DNA of 24,554 bases, taken from positions 1 to 24,554 of IMG/VR virus record IMGVR_UViG_3300031707_000166; one strand, written 5' to 3'. Position 1 is the first letter of the stretch. Every line of letters begins with the position of its first letter. Source of the DNA: a virus. The notes below the pieces were generated by a model that had not been told where the DNA came from, did no database searches, and worked only from the letters and a program-made list of their open reading frames with translations. Shown piece after piece: positions 1-7,312 of the stretch. The position numbers and the translations under genes are program-made.

Positions 1-211
1 CGGCACTGGATTCGCGGGGCACACCGCAGACGGCGCAGTCGGATCACCGCTGCGACAGGCGTCGCTCGGCGCTGCCATCGGTTCCGGTGTGATCTGGACA
101 TTCGGTGACACGGGCATCCTCGTTGCTGCAGGAACTACAAATGGAATCGGGATCATCTGCCCTGTCGGAAACGGGCAGATCCTCGACTACTACTACGACT
201 GGGATGAGTGA
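1..211 (+). CDS. C-terminal end of a beta-rich virion-type protein (partial, 5' end outside window)
   Basis: Reading from base 2 gives 69 open codons ending at TGA 209-211, so this is the C-terminal part of a gene that begins upstream of the window. The visible residues are Gly/Thr/Ile-rich and alternate in a beta-strand-like way, with a segment reading GVIWTFGDTGILVAAGTTNG and an end reading LDYYYDWDE. That looks like the distal beta-sandwich of a phage structural or decoration protein, but I do not recognise a named family. The next gene starts 3 bases after the stop, so it probably belongs to the same virion operon. Function is inferred only from composition and position. Confidence 0.6.
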   Translation, partial: GTGFAGHTADGAVGSPLRQASLGAAIGSGVIWTFGDTGILVAAGTTNGIGIICPVGNGQILDYYYDWDE

Positions 212-214
212 TCC

Positions 215-862
215 ATGACGATCAGCTACGTTGGTGGTGCAGCAGGGACGAACAGCTGCACCCTCCCGAGCTTTGAGTCGGGTGACGTAGCTATTGCGTT
301 TGCGTTCCGCGATGGGAGCGTGACGAATCCGACTATTCCAGCGACCTTCACCAACCTCACCAACACCACTGACGGCACACTGTGCTCGATCTCTATCGGT
401 TGGCGCAGACTCAGATCTGGCGATACGGCAACCGGTACGTGGACGAACGCTTCGCGCATGGTCGTCCTCGTTTACCGAGGGTGCGAACCTTTCATCACCC
501 CCTGCACACTCAAGACTGCTGGGGCAGGCACGACCAACACGGTGAACTACGCTGCAGCGACCATGACTCGCACCGACGGCACTTCGTGGCTCGTTGGCTT
601 CGTGGGCCATCGCAGTGTGGACACCACTATCGAAAGCCCACCGTCTGGGATGTCCTACCGCACCGGTGGTGTAGACGCAACCGCAGAGGCGCAGGGACAC
701 GACACCAACGGCGGTGTCTCGTCGTGGACGTCCACAAACGTGACGATTACAGGCACGACGAGCGGTTGGGTGACGGACCTGGTCGAGCTGCTCGCATTGC
801 CCGCGCAAGCCGCCGTCGAGCTCATCACCGCGCCAATGCAACCGATGGATAGGCCGGCATGA
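215..862 (+). CDS. Beta-rich phage structural protein, family not recognised
   Basis: This 215-aa protein starts at ATG 215, 3 bases after the previous stop, and its TGA overlaps the next ATG as ATGA (859-862). It is rich in Thr, Ser, Gly and Val with very few charged residues, which suggests an all-beta, secreted-like or virion-surface fold. Segments such as SGDVAIAFAFRDGS near the N-terminus and SGWVTDLVELLAL near the C-terminus resemble beta-sandwich proteins that are common but uncharacterised in phage structural modules. No signal peptide or membrane segment is visible. The overlap with the repeat protein implies translational coupling and perhaps joint assembly. A role as head or tail decoration is an inference; no catalytic motif is seen. 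Confidence 0.7.
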   Translation: MTISYVGGAAGTNSCTLPSFESGDVAIAFAFRDGSVTNPTIPATFTNLTNTTDGTLCSISIGWRRLRSGDTATGTWTNASRMVVLVYRGCEPFITPCTLKTAGAGTTNTVNYAAATMTRTDGTSWLVGFVGHRSVDTTIESPPSGMSYRTGGVDATAEAQGHDTNGGVSSWTSTNVTITGTTSGWVTDLVELLALPAQAAVELITAPMQPMDRPA

Positions 863-3486
863 GCAGCAACAACCCCCGCATCCCCGCCGGCAAATTCAAG
901 CCACCGCATCTTCGCGCGCGGCCGCGCTCCGTCGAGCCTGCGTTCTCGGAAGCAGCGAACACATTCAATGTCCAGCGGGATGAGTCTGTCACGCTGACGG
1001 ATAGCCAGACCGGCGCTTGGGTTACCGCGGCGGCCCGAGGTGAGTCCGTCGTTTTGACGGATTCGCAGACGGGCGTTAAAGCGTTCGCCGGCCAGACGGA
1101 TGAATCAGTAACGCTGACGGATTCGCAGACAGGCGTCATAGCTCAACAAGTCCGGGTCACTTGGCTCGAGATCCAACCAGTTTCCGCTGGCAGCACCACG
1201 GCTGAAACGGTTGTCCTGACGGATGGCCAGACGGTTCAAGCCGTCTTCGCTGTCACCGAGCCTGAGTCCGTCACGCTGACGGACAGTCAAGTCGGCGGCT
1301 TTGCGGTTGTCGAGGCCGAAACGATTGCGCTGACGGACGCGCAGACGGGCCTGTGGGTCACCCCGGCAGCTCGAGCCGAATCCGTCACGCTGACGGACAG
1401 TCAAGCTGGCGGCTACGCTGTCGTCGAGGCTGAAACCGTTGCGCTGACGGACGCGCAGACGGGCCTGTGGGTCACCCCGGCAGCTCGAGCCGAATCCGTC
1501 ACGCTGACGGACAGTCAAGCCAGCGGATACGCCGTTGTGCGCGATGAATCCGTCACGCTGACGGACAGCCAAGCGAGCGGATACGCTGTCGTCGAGGCTG
1601 AAACAGTCGCCCTGACGGATGCGCAGACAGGCCTGTGGGCCACCCCCGTAGCTCAAGCTGAGTCCGTCACGCTGACGGACAGCCAAGCCAGTGGCTACGC
1701 CGTCGTGCGCGACGAGTCCGTCACCTTGACGGATGCTCAAACAGTCCGAGCGGTCTTCGCTGCTACCGACGCCGAAACTGTCGTGCTGACAGATGGCCAG
1801 ACAGTCCAAGCTATCTTCGTCACCGCGGAAGCTGAAACTGTCGTGCTGACAGATTCGCAGACGGGGGATTCAGCGAGTAAGGGCGAGGAAACGGTCACCC
1901 TCACAGACGGCCAGACAGCCCAAGCCGTCTTCGTCACCGCTGAAGCCGAAACCGTTGCACTGACGGACGCGCAGACTGGGGGCTGGGCCACACCGGTCGC
2001 CAGAGCCGAGTCCGTCACGCTCACGGACAGCCAAGCCAGTGGCTATGCGGTAGTCGAGGCTGAAACCGTTGCGCTGACGGATGCGCAGACTGGTGCTTGG
2101 ACTACCCCTGCAGCTCGAGCCGAGTCCGTCACGCTGACAGACAGCCAGGCCAGTGGCTATGCAGTCGTCAGGGACGAGTCTGTCACGTTGACTGATGCGC
2201 AAACGGGCGGCTGGAGTACTCCGGTCGCGCGCGACGAGTCTGTTGCCCTCACAGACGCGCAAACGGGTAGCTGGACTACCGGTGCCGCCCAAGCTGAATC
2301 CGTTGCGCTGACGGACGCGCAGAGCGGTGCGTGGGTCACTTCCGCAGCCCAGAACGAAACCGTTGCGCTCACCGACGAACAAGTCACTGAAGCGATCCAC
2401 CGCACAGAAGAAACGGTCGTCCTCACCGACACGCAGACGGGCTTGCTGATTGCCTCGGCTGCCCAAGACGAGGCCATCACGCTGACGGACAGTCAAGCCG
2501 GTGGCTACGCTGTCGTCGAAGCCGAAACCGTTGCCTTGACAGACGACCAGACCGGAGCTTGGGTTACCCCGGCGGCCCGAGCTGAATCCGTCACGCTGAC
2601 GGACAGTCAAATCGGGGGCTACGCAACCACAAGAGACGAAGCTGTCACGTTGACGGACGCTTCGGCTGTTCGTTCTGACTACGCCGTCTTCATCTCAGAT
2701 TCAGTCGCGCTGTCGGACAACCAAGCTACTCAGCTCGTCGCTGCCGGCAGGCTCGATGACTCGATCTCCTTGGTGGACGAGCAGTCGGCCCACACCCATA
2801 TCGATCTCCGCTATGACGAGTCCGTCACGCTATCGGACAACCAGACCACAGAGCAGCTGGGCGCGCTGACAGGTCACGTCAACGAATTCGTCACGCTGCT
2901 CGACGCGCAAGAGGGCGAAGAGGAAGAGCAGGGTGAAGCGCTCACCCCGGAAGAGATGCTCGAGCATGGGTTCTACGGGCGCAACGTCAAGTTCAGGCCC
3001 CTCAAGAAGCCTGAACCACCAGAAGAACCTCTACCGGCCGAAATCACGAACATGCCGGGTGCGCCGAAGCCGATTCTTGGCATCAGGGCGCGGCTCGCGC
3101 GCGGCCTGGGCCTGGATGACTGGTTCCCTGCACCGGAAGCTGCGCCGCAACCCGCCGCCGCGCCCAAGAAGGCTTCGCGCGCGCGGCCAGCGGTCGAGCC
3201 GGCGCCGGCGCCGAAACCAGTAGCCGAACCGGTCGAGGAGGTTCAACCGGAACCAGAGATCGTTGCCTCGCTGAAACAGGCAGTAGCCGTCGCCCAGCAG
3301 GCAGCCAAGACAGCGCAGGAAGAGGCTGCGAAGGTGCGGGCGGAAGCCACGAAGGCTCGCAGTGCTGTACAGGAAGCAGAAGCTGAAAAGGTGGCTCAAG
3401 AAGCGATTGCCAAGGCGCGCGATCTGAAAGCCCGCAATCAGCGTCGGGCAGCAGAACTCGCAATTCGGCTGCTGCTAGAGGATTGA
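859..3486 (+). CDS. Giant tandem-repeat virion protein (about 33 LTDSQ repeats plus coiled-coil tail)
   Basis: The 875-aa protein starts at ATG 859 in an ATGA overlap with the upstream gene. Residues 1-41 are a short basic leader. From residue 42 to about 686 it consists of about 33 tandem units of roughly 18 or 20 residues built on E-[ST]-V-x-LTD-x-Q; the last five units are degenerate. Residues 687-770 are acidic then Pro-rich, with a basic patch (ARLARGLG). Residues 775-875 are Ala/Glu/Lys-rich and strongly coiled-coil-like. Such regular beta-forming repeats suggest an elongated fibre or whisker, with the coiled coil as an oligomerisation or anchoring end; this is inference. Its place just before scaffold and capsid genes suggests a head-associated appendage rather than a classical tail fibre. 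No cysteine or catalytic motif is apparent in the repeats. An intracellular role cannot be excluded. Confidence 0.8.
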   Translation: MSSNNPRIPAGKFKPPHLRARPRSVEPAFSEAANTFNVQRDESVTLTDSQTGAWVTAAARGESVVLTDSQTGVKAFAGQTDESVTLTDSQTGVIAQQVRVTWLEIQPVSAGSTTAETVVLTDGQTVQAVFAVTEPESVTLTDSQVGGFAVVEAETIALTDAQTGLWVTPAARAESVTLTDSQAGGYAVVEAETVALTDAQTGLWVTPAARAESVTLTDSQASGYAVVRDESVTLTDSQASGYAVVEAETVALTDAQTGLWATPVAQAESVTLTDSQASGYAVVRDESVTLTDAQTVRAVFAATDAETVVLTDGQTVQAIFVTAEAETVVLTDSQTGDSASKGEETVTLTDGQTAQAVFVTAEAETVALTDAQTGGWATPVARAESVTLTDSQASGYAVVEAETVALTDAQTGAWTTPAARAESVTLTDSQASGYAVVRDESVTLTDAQTGGWSTPVARDESVALTDAQTGSWTTGAAQAESVALTDAQSGAWVTSAAQNETVALTDEQVTEAIHRTEETVVLTDTQTGLLIASAAQDEAITLTDSQAGGYAVVEAETVALTDDQTGAWVTPAARAESVTLTDSQIGGYATTRDEAVTLTDASAVRSDYAVFISDSVALSDNQATQLVAAGRLDDSISLVDEQSAHTHIDLRYDESVTLSDNQTTEQLGALTGHVNEFVTLLDAQEGEEEEQGEALTPEEMLEHGFYGRNVKFRPLKKPEPPEEPLPAEITNMPGAPKPILGIRARLARGLGLDDWFPAPEAAPQPAAAPKKASRARPAVEPAPAPKPVAEPVEEVQPEPEIVASLKQAVAVAQQAAKTAQEEAAKVRAEATKARSAVQEAEAEKVAQEAIAKARDLKARNQRRAAELAIRLLLED
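982..2915 (+). repeat. Coding tandem-repeat array, 54-nt and 60-nt units, about 33 copies
   Basis: Units of 60 nt (protein pattern ETVALTDAQTGxWxTPxARA) and 54 nt (ESVTLTDSQASGYAVV plus two residues) often alternate and so form 114-nt super-units, for example 1312-1425 and 1426-1539. Between those two super-units, bases 1327-1406 and 1441-1520 are identical over 80 nt, which indicates recent duplication or recombination-driven homogenisation. All unit lengths are multiples of three, so copy-number change would keep the reading frame. Units at the 3' end are diverged, so array growth seems centred on the first two thirds. Confidence 0.9.
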
Positions 3487-3513
3487 CGCAAGTGCTTACT
3501 TACGGAGTACACT
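3484..3513 (+). promoter_or_regulatory. Possible sigma70-type promoter before the capsid-assembly genes
   Basis: TTGACG (3484-3489) and TACACT (3508-3513) are separated by 18 bases and match the -35 and -10 consensus at 5/6 and 4/6 positions. The element overlaps the stop of the repeat gene and precedes the 85-aa gene, one of the few small gaps in the operon. A separate promoter before scaffold and capsid genes would make sense, but matches of this quality occur by chance. Confidence 0.25.
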
Positions 3514-3520
3514 GCGCACC

Positions 3521-3778
3521 ATGAAATTGAGCGGAACCCAACTCGGCTTTCTGGCGCGACTCTCGAAGTCACCGGATGGTCAGTTGCTGCTCGAGCTCTT
3601 CAAAGCCCGTTTGGCTGAAAACGATGCAGCGCTCCGCGCTGCGCCGGCGGACACCATCCTCCGCGCGCAGGGTAGGGCGATGGAACTCAGCGAGATCATC
3701 GCTGACATCACCGAAGCTCAGACACGGCTAACCCGTAACCAGCAAACAGCGCCCGCGCTGTCTCGGCTGGCTGCGTAA
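3521..3778 (+). CDS. Small helical protein upstream of scaffold, function unknown
   Basis: This 85-aa protein starts at ATG 3521, with GGAG at 3504-3507 as a rather distant Shine-Dalgarno match. It is predicted almost wholly helical (LARLSKSPDGQLLLELFKAR, then a second helix around MELSEIIADITEAQTRL) and has no membrane segment or cysteine. Short helical proteins in this position, between connector-region genes and scaffold, are common in podovirus-like structural modules and usually uncharacterised. The gene is separated from both neighbours by 34 and 74 bases, unlike most genes here. A small assembly or packaging accessory role is plausible but not demonstrated. Confidence 0.65.
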   Translation: MKLSGTQLGFLARLSKSPDGQLLLELFKARLAENDAALRAAPADTILRAQGRAMELSEIIADITEAQTRLTRNQQTAPALSRLAA

Positions 3779-3852
3779 CTCGGGAATCGCGTACTCCGCA
3801 TCCTGTGCGAACCCCAGACGCCTGATGGCGGCCTTGGATCGTGGAGTCCTAA

Positions 3853-4797
3853 ATGCAGGCTACACCAGCCCAGAACGAAACGCGCCTTCCTCGCGCCGTG
3901 CTGAAAATGTCCAACGCCATCAAGGCGCACATAGAAGCCCGAAACGAATCGAAGACAGATCCCGCAGACCCGAACGCGCCGCCGGCTTCCGAGCCGAACG
4001 CGGGGGCTGCAAACCCCGTTGAACCGAAACCTCCCGCGGTAGACCCCCGAGAGAGTGACCCAGCCTACTGGAAGCAGCGCTTCAATGTGACGGCTGGGGT
4101 GCTCGCAGCGGAACGGCAAGGTCGAAAGACCGACGCAGACGGCTTCCATCAACGGATCTCTGAGTTGCAGGGGCAGATTCATGCTCTGCAGACCACGCAG
4201 ACGCCAGGCACCGAGGTCGATCTGGGGCAGTTCTTCACCCCCGAACAGATCAAATTGCTGGGCGAAGAAGAAGCCACAGCGATCGCCAATGCGAACCTTG
4301 TGACTGTTCGGAAGGCAATATCGGACGCCATCAACGCGGAAATCAAACCGCTGCGAGAGTCGGCCCAGAACAGCCGGGAGCAGGACATCAAGGCCCGCAA
4401 GGACAGGTTCACGGACAAGCTCGCAGAGCTGGTCCCGACCTACGAAGCGATCGACGCGGGCGACGACTGGAAAGCGTGGTTGGCGCAGGACGATGAGTCG
4501 ACAGGCATGGAGCGTCAATCGATTCTGGACGCGCACATTGGCAAGCTGGACGCCATCAAGGTGGGCAGCATGTTCAAAGCGTTTCTGAAGTCGAAGGCAC
4601 CATCCCCACCCCCGGTATCGGCGAACGGATCAGGCGCCAGCGATGGCGGCGGCCCGGCGCCCTCGAATGCAGCAGGTCTTCTCGCGCCCACAGCGGCCGA
4701 GATCAAGGACTACTACAAACGAGCGTCACTCAGGAAGGTTACGGACAAAGAGCGTGTGGATTTCGAGGCCCGGTTGAAGCTCCGCGCACCCCGGTAG
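3853..4797 (+). CDS. Putative capsid scaffolding protein
   Basis: This 314-aa protein starts at ATG 3853 with GGAG (3843-3846) six bases upstream. Residues 30-70 are Pro/Asn/Ala-rich and probably disordered. Residues 70-200 are helical, including a Gln-rich heptad-like stretch (RISELQGQIHAL). Residues 240-275 are a Ser/Gly/Pro-rich linker. The extreme C-terminus is a charged helix (EIKDYYKRASLRKVTDKE). A long charged helical protein with disordered linkers and a short basic C-terminal helix, immediately before the major capsid gene, is the standard picture of a phage scaffold: it directs procapsid assembly through its C-terminal helix and then leaves. The assignment rests on composition and gene order. 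No protease motif is visible, so a protease-scaffold fusion is unlikely. Confidence 0.75.
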   Translation: MQATPAQNETRLPRAVLKMSNAIKAHIEARNESKTDPADPNAPPASEPNAGAANPVEPKPPAVDPRESDPAYWKQRFNVTAGVLAAERQGRKTDADGFHQRISELQGQIHALQTTQTPGTEVDLGQFFTPEQIKLLGEEEATAIANANLVTVRKAISDAINAEIKPLRESAQNSREQDIKARKDRFTDKLAELVPTYEAIDAGDDWKAWLAQDDESTGMERQSILDAHIGKLDAIKVGSMFKAFLKSKAPSPPPVSANGSGASDGGGPAPSNAAGLLAPTAAEIKDYYKRASLRKVTDKERVDFEARLKLRAPR

Positions 4798-4825
4798 GGT
4801 GTGACGCTCTTCAAGGAGAAATCTC

Positions 4826-5752
4826 ATGGGCGTTCCAATCGCATCAGGCCTTCCCGACTATGGTCCGGCAGGCGCAGTCAACTTCAGCCCGGAGATCTAC
4901 TCGGGCAAGCTGGTCGAGAAGTTCTACAAGACGACGTGCTTCGGCGAAATCGCCAGCACGGACTACGAAGGCGAGATCGCGGGCTTCGGCGCGCAGGTCA
5001 AGATTCGTACCATCCCCGACGTGACCGTCAGCAACTACGTGGTGGGCGCAGGCCTCAGCGCGCAGTACCCGACGAGCAACTCGGTGACGCTGGCCATCGA
5101 CCAGGCCAAGTCGTTCGCGGTGGCACTGTCGACCGTCGACATGCGGCAATCGGACCTCGACATGGCGGATGTCTTCGCCAACGACGGGTCGATCCAGCTG
5201 CGCATCGCCGTCGACCAGGACGTGCTGCAGACGATCCCGGCCGAAGTGTCAGCGGACAACCAAGGTCCGTTCGCGGGTGTGGACTCCACGATCGACCTGG
5301 GCGACTCCACGACCCCCGTCTCGGTCAGCAAGACCACTGTCGTCGACTTCATCGTCGATTGCGGCACGGTCATGGACGAGCAGAACGTCAGCGATGAAGG
5401 TCGCTGGATGGTCGTGCCGCCGTGGTTCATCGCGCTGATCAAGAAGTCGGATCTGCGAATCGCTTCTCTCGCTGGTGACGGGGTTTCGATCCTGCGCAAC
5501 GGCAAGGTCGGCGAGATCGATCGGTTCACGCTGTACCAGTCGCGCAACCTGCTGTCGCAGACCAGCCCCGGGCCGGCGAGCTACGTCATGTTCGGCCACA
5601 GCGCCGGCCTGACGTTCGCGTCGCAGATCGTCGAGTGCGAGATGATCAACAACCCGAATGACTTCGGGTACATCGTCCGCGGCTTGATGGTCTTCGGCTT
5701 CCAAACGATCGGCCCGAAGTACGTTGGTACGGCCGTCGTCAAGAAGTCCTGA
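4826..5752 (+). CDS. Major capsid protein (probable HK97-fold coat protein)
   Basis: This 308-aa protein starts at ATG 4826 behind a strong AAGGAG (4813-4818), as expected for the most abundant virion protein. It directly follows the scaffold gene and is followed by a hairpin and a terminator. An early helix-rich section (YSGKLVEKFYKTTCFGEIAS) is followed by a beta-rich section with IRTIPDVTVSNYVVG, then alternating helix/strand. The C-terminus has GYIVRGLMVFGFQTIGPKYV, a pattern typical of coat proteins ending in a strand of the A-domain. I infer the HK97 fold, perhaps near the P22-coat-like families of podoviruses, from size, order and these segments. No N-terminal delta domain is obvious. 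Confidence 0.85.
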   Translation: MGVPIASGLPDYGPAGAVNFSPEIYSGKLVEKFYKTTCFGEIASTDYEGEIAGFGAQVKIRTIPDVTVSNYVVGAGLSAQYPTSNSVTLAIDQAKSFAVALSTVDMRQSDLDMADVFANDGSIQLRIAVDQDVLQTIPAEVSADNQGPFAGVDSTIDLGDSTTPVSVSKTTVVDFIVDCGTVMDEQNVSDEGRWMVVPPWFIALIKKSDLRIASLAGDGVSILRNGKVGEIDRFTLYQSRNLLSQTSPGPASYVMFGHSAGLTFASQIVECEMINNPNDFGYIVRGLMVFGFQTIGPKYVGTAVVKKS

Positions 5753-5761
5753 CCGGAGTAG

Positions 5762-5787
5762 GATGGGGGCTTCAGCCCCTGTCCATC
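5762..5787 (+). terminator. Hairpin 10 bases after the capsid stop (possible attenuator or 3' end stabiliser)
   Basis: GGGGCT (5766-5771) pairs with AGCCCC (5774-5779), and GATG (5762-5765) pairs with CATC (5784-5787) across a 4-base bulge. There is no real U-tract after it, so it is more likely an attenuator or RNA-stability element than a full terminator. Confidence 0.4.
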
Positions 5788-5811
5788 TTCAAACCTCACC
5801 GGAGAAGTCAC

Positions 5812-6015
5812 ATGAAGACCAGCAACCCGTACACCCCCGGCATGGACGTGAAGTCGCCGCCGGACACCATCAAGAACGAGCAGTCCAAGGCTGGCGGCAA
5901 GGCGAAGGCCCGCTACCCCAGCGGGACCATCGCGACCAACCAGACGGCCGGCGGTCCCAGCGGTGGCGGCAAGCGCGCCTTCGGGCCGTCGGGCAGCGTT
6001 CCCGCGGGGGCGTGA
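5812..6015 (+). CDS. Small basic Gly/Pro/Lys-rich protein after capsid gene
   Basis: This 67-aa protein starts at ATG 5812 with GGAG about 8 bases upstream. It is hydrophilic and probably unfolded, rich in Gly, Ser, Pro, Lys and Ala (for example GGPSGGGKRAFGPSGS), and has no hydrophobic segment. Its place between the capsid gene and a strong terminator means it would be made at a high level with the coat protein. That would suit a small head-associated or DNA-interacting protein, but this is inference. No family is recognised. Confidence 0.65.
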   Translation: MKTSNPYTPGMDVKSPPDTIKNEQSKAGGKAKARYPSGTIATNQTAGGPSGGGKRAFGPSGSVPAGA

Positions 6016-6035
6016 TAGCCAAGCCGCGCAAGGTT

Positions 6036-6062
6036 ACCGGCGCCTCTTTTGGCGCCGGTTTT
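6036..6062 (+). terminator. Intrinsic (Rho-independent) terminator after the capsid gene pair
   Basis: A perfect 9-bp stem, ACCGGCGCC (6036-6044) with GGCGCCGGT (6051-6059), has a 6-base loop TCTTTT and is followed by TTT at 6060-6062. It lies 20 bases after the stop of the 67-aa gene and before the next Shine-Dalgarno. It should separate high-level capsid transcription from the downstream adaptor genes, probably with partial read-through because no clear promoter follows. Confidence 0.85.
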
Positions 6063-6086
6063 CCACCTACTGACCAGGAGAGCCCC

Positions 6087-6227
6087 ATGGCCAAGATGCC
6101 TTTCGAGAAGTCCGGCAAGGACAAGGAATCGAAGATGCGCGGCAAGGAAGGGTCGAAGAAGGAAGAAGCCTTCGACAAGAGCCAGATGAAGGGCAAGAAG
6201 GCCCCGCCGTTCGGCAAGAAGAAGTAA
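6087..6227 (+). CDS. 46-residue Lys-rich protein
   Basis: ATG 6087 follows CAGGAG (6075-6080) at 6 bases spacing and lies beyond the terminator. A longer reading in this frame would start inside the capsid gene and is not supported. The 46-aa product is very basic, with many Lys plus Glu/Gly and almost no hydrophobic residues (MAKMPFEKSGKDKESK at the start, FGKKK at the end). Together with the 67-aa gene it forms a pair of tiny basic proteins behind the capsid gene. It may bind nucleic acid or the capsid interior; the function is unknown. It resembles in style the two Lys-rich ORFs at 19254-19556. Confidence 0.7.
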   Translation: MAKMPFEKSGKDKESKMRGKEGSKKEEAFDKSQMKGKKAPPFGKKK

Positions 6228-6252
6228 TCCCCGATCACCCCGGAGAATCCCG

Positions 6253-6663
6253 ATGATCAACGACGCACAAGAAGCCGCCCTGTCGCAGCACACCCGCCCG
6301 CAGCAGGACAAGACGATCCCTTTCCTCATCAACATCGATGACGCCAGGCTGGTGCCGAACGTCCCGAAGTTGCGAACGCATCCCAAGTACCGTCTATACC
6401 ACGGTGTGCTGTCGGCGTCTCACGCTGACCGGCTGACCTACCTGAAGACGGAGTTCCGCGGGCAGGAACGTCTGGTTCTCGATAGCACCAAGGTCAAAGC
6501 GTTCGACCTCGCCACGGCGACGAAGGACGAACTGATCGCGTATGCCTTCAACGAGTTCGGTACCGTTATCGACCCCAGCACGCACGGCAACGCCATCAAG
6601 GTGCAGGTGCGCAAACTGGCGCAAGACGCCGGCGTTCTGAAGGCTGACCACAGCTTGGTCTGA
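6253..6663 (+). CDS. Hypothetical phage virion-module protein (136 aa)
   Basis: ATG 6253 is preceded by GGAG (6242-6245) at 7 bases, and the next gene begins 1 base after its TGA. The protein is soluble and mixed alpha/beta, with a central segment LRTHPKYRLYHGVLSASHAD and a helical C-terminal half (ATKDELIAYAFNEFG, then IKVQVRKLAQDAGV). No membrane helix, signal or catalytic motif is seen. Its location between capsid and adaptor genes suggests a head-completion or assembly role, by position only. I cannot place it in a named family. Confidence 0.7.
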   Translation: MINDAQEAALSQHTRPQQDKTIPFLINIDDARLVPNVPKLRTHPKYRLYHGVLSASHADRLTYLKTEFRGQERLVLDSTKVKAFDLATATKDELIAYAFNEFGTVIDPSTHGNAIKVQVRKLAQDAGVLKADHSLV

Positions 6664-6664
6664 C

Positions 6665-7312
6665 ATGGCCATCACTGTCGACACCATCCTTGACAGCGCG
6701 AGCATCACGCTGCTGGATGTTGCTCGACAGACATGGAGCCACTCTGACCTGGTGGGATACCTCAACGAGGGCATACGCGCGACGGCGTTCGTCAAGCCGG
6801 ACATGTACACGGTGCAGGCCTTCTGCCCGCTCGTGGCCGGCATTGCCCAGCAGCTGCCTGATGGTGGCGTTGCGTTGATTGACATCACGGACAACGCGAG
6901 CACGGGTCGCGCGATCACGCAGACCGATCTCGCATTGCTGCAGGAAGAGAATCGCTTCTGGCCGGCAGCCACGCGAGAGACTATCGTCGAGAACTACGCG
7001 GCGGATCCCCGCACGCCGTACCGCTTCTACGTGTTCCCGCCCAACGACGGCGCAGGCAGCGTCCGCATTACCTACGGCGCCGTGCCGGCAGCGCTCACAG
7101 GCTCGAGCGGCGAGTTGCTGCCTGTCCTCGACTTCTACCAGAGTGCGCTGACTTGCTTCGTGCTGGCCAAGGCCTACGCAAAGAACAGCAAGAAGCAGGA
7201 TCTGACGAAATACTCAGGCTACATGAACGAGTGGCGCCTGTCGCTGGGCCTCAAGTCCCAAGCGCAGGTTGCGGTCGCGCCGAAGCTCTCGCAAACACCG
7301 GGGGTCACATGA
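6665..7312 (+). CDS. Head-tail adaptor-like protein (DUF6682-like)
   Basis: This 215-aa protein starts at ATG 6665, one base after the previous stop, and its TGA overlaps the next ATG (ATGA at 7309-7312). The N-terminal layout, a short helix (VDTILDSASITLLD), a W residue, then a helix with YLNEGIRATAFVKPD, is the pattern I associate with DUF6682/adaptor-type phage proteins. The middle is beta-rich (YRFYVFPPNDGAGSVRITY). The C-terminal half is helical (DFYQSALTCFVLAKAYAKNS), as in ring-forming adaptors that sit below the portal. It probably helps complete the head and joins it to the short tail. The family name is from memory of the pattern, not from a search. Confidence 0.7.
   Translation: MAITVDTILDSASITLLDVARQTWSHSDLVGYLNEGIRATAFVKPDMYTVQAFCPLVAGIAQQLPDGGVALIDITDNASTGRAITQTDLALLQEENRFWPAATRETIVENYAADPRTPYRFYVFPPNDGAGSVRITYGAVPAALTGSSGELLPVLDFYQSALTCFVLAKAYAKNSKKQDLTKYSGYMNEWRLSLGLKSQAQVAVAPKLSQTPGVT

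Noticed and set aside
44-841. 265-aa minus-strand open frame opposite the first virion genes
   Set aside because: It is Arg/Cys/His-rich with no domain pattern and lies opposite well-formed coupled plus-strand genes; antisense frames stay open easily in GC-rich DNA.
1870-2610. Long minus-strand frames across the repeat region
   Set aside because: They are antisense images of the tandem repeat, so they are open and periodic for that reason alone.
982-2915. CRISPR-like appearance of regular 54/60-nt repeats
   Set aside because: There are no unique spacers between constant repeats; the whole array is a continuous in-frame protein repeat.
3503-3798. 8-bp inverted repeat CGGAGTAC / GTACTCCG on both sides of the 85-aa gene
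   Set aside because: It is short and coincides with the Shine-Dalgarno region on one side; no target duplication or mobile-element gene accompanies it.
4801-5397. 198-aa plus-strand frame over the start of the capsid gene
   Set aside because: Its product is Arg-rich and disordered, while the capsid frame has the strong ribosome site and protein-like sequence.
5724-6086. 5' extension of the 46-aa gene back into the capsid gene
   Set aside because: It would span the capsid stop, another gene and an intrinsic terminator; ATG 6087 has its own Shine-Dalgarno.
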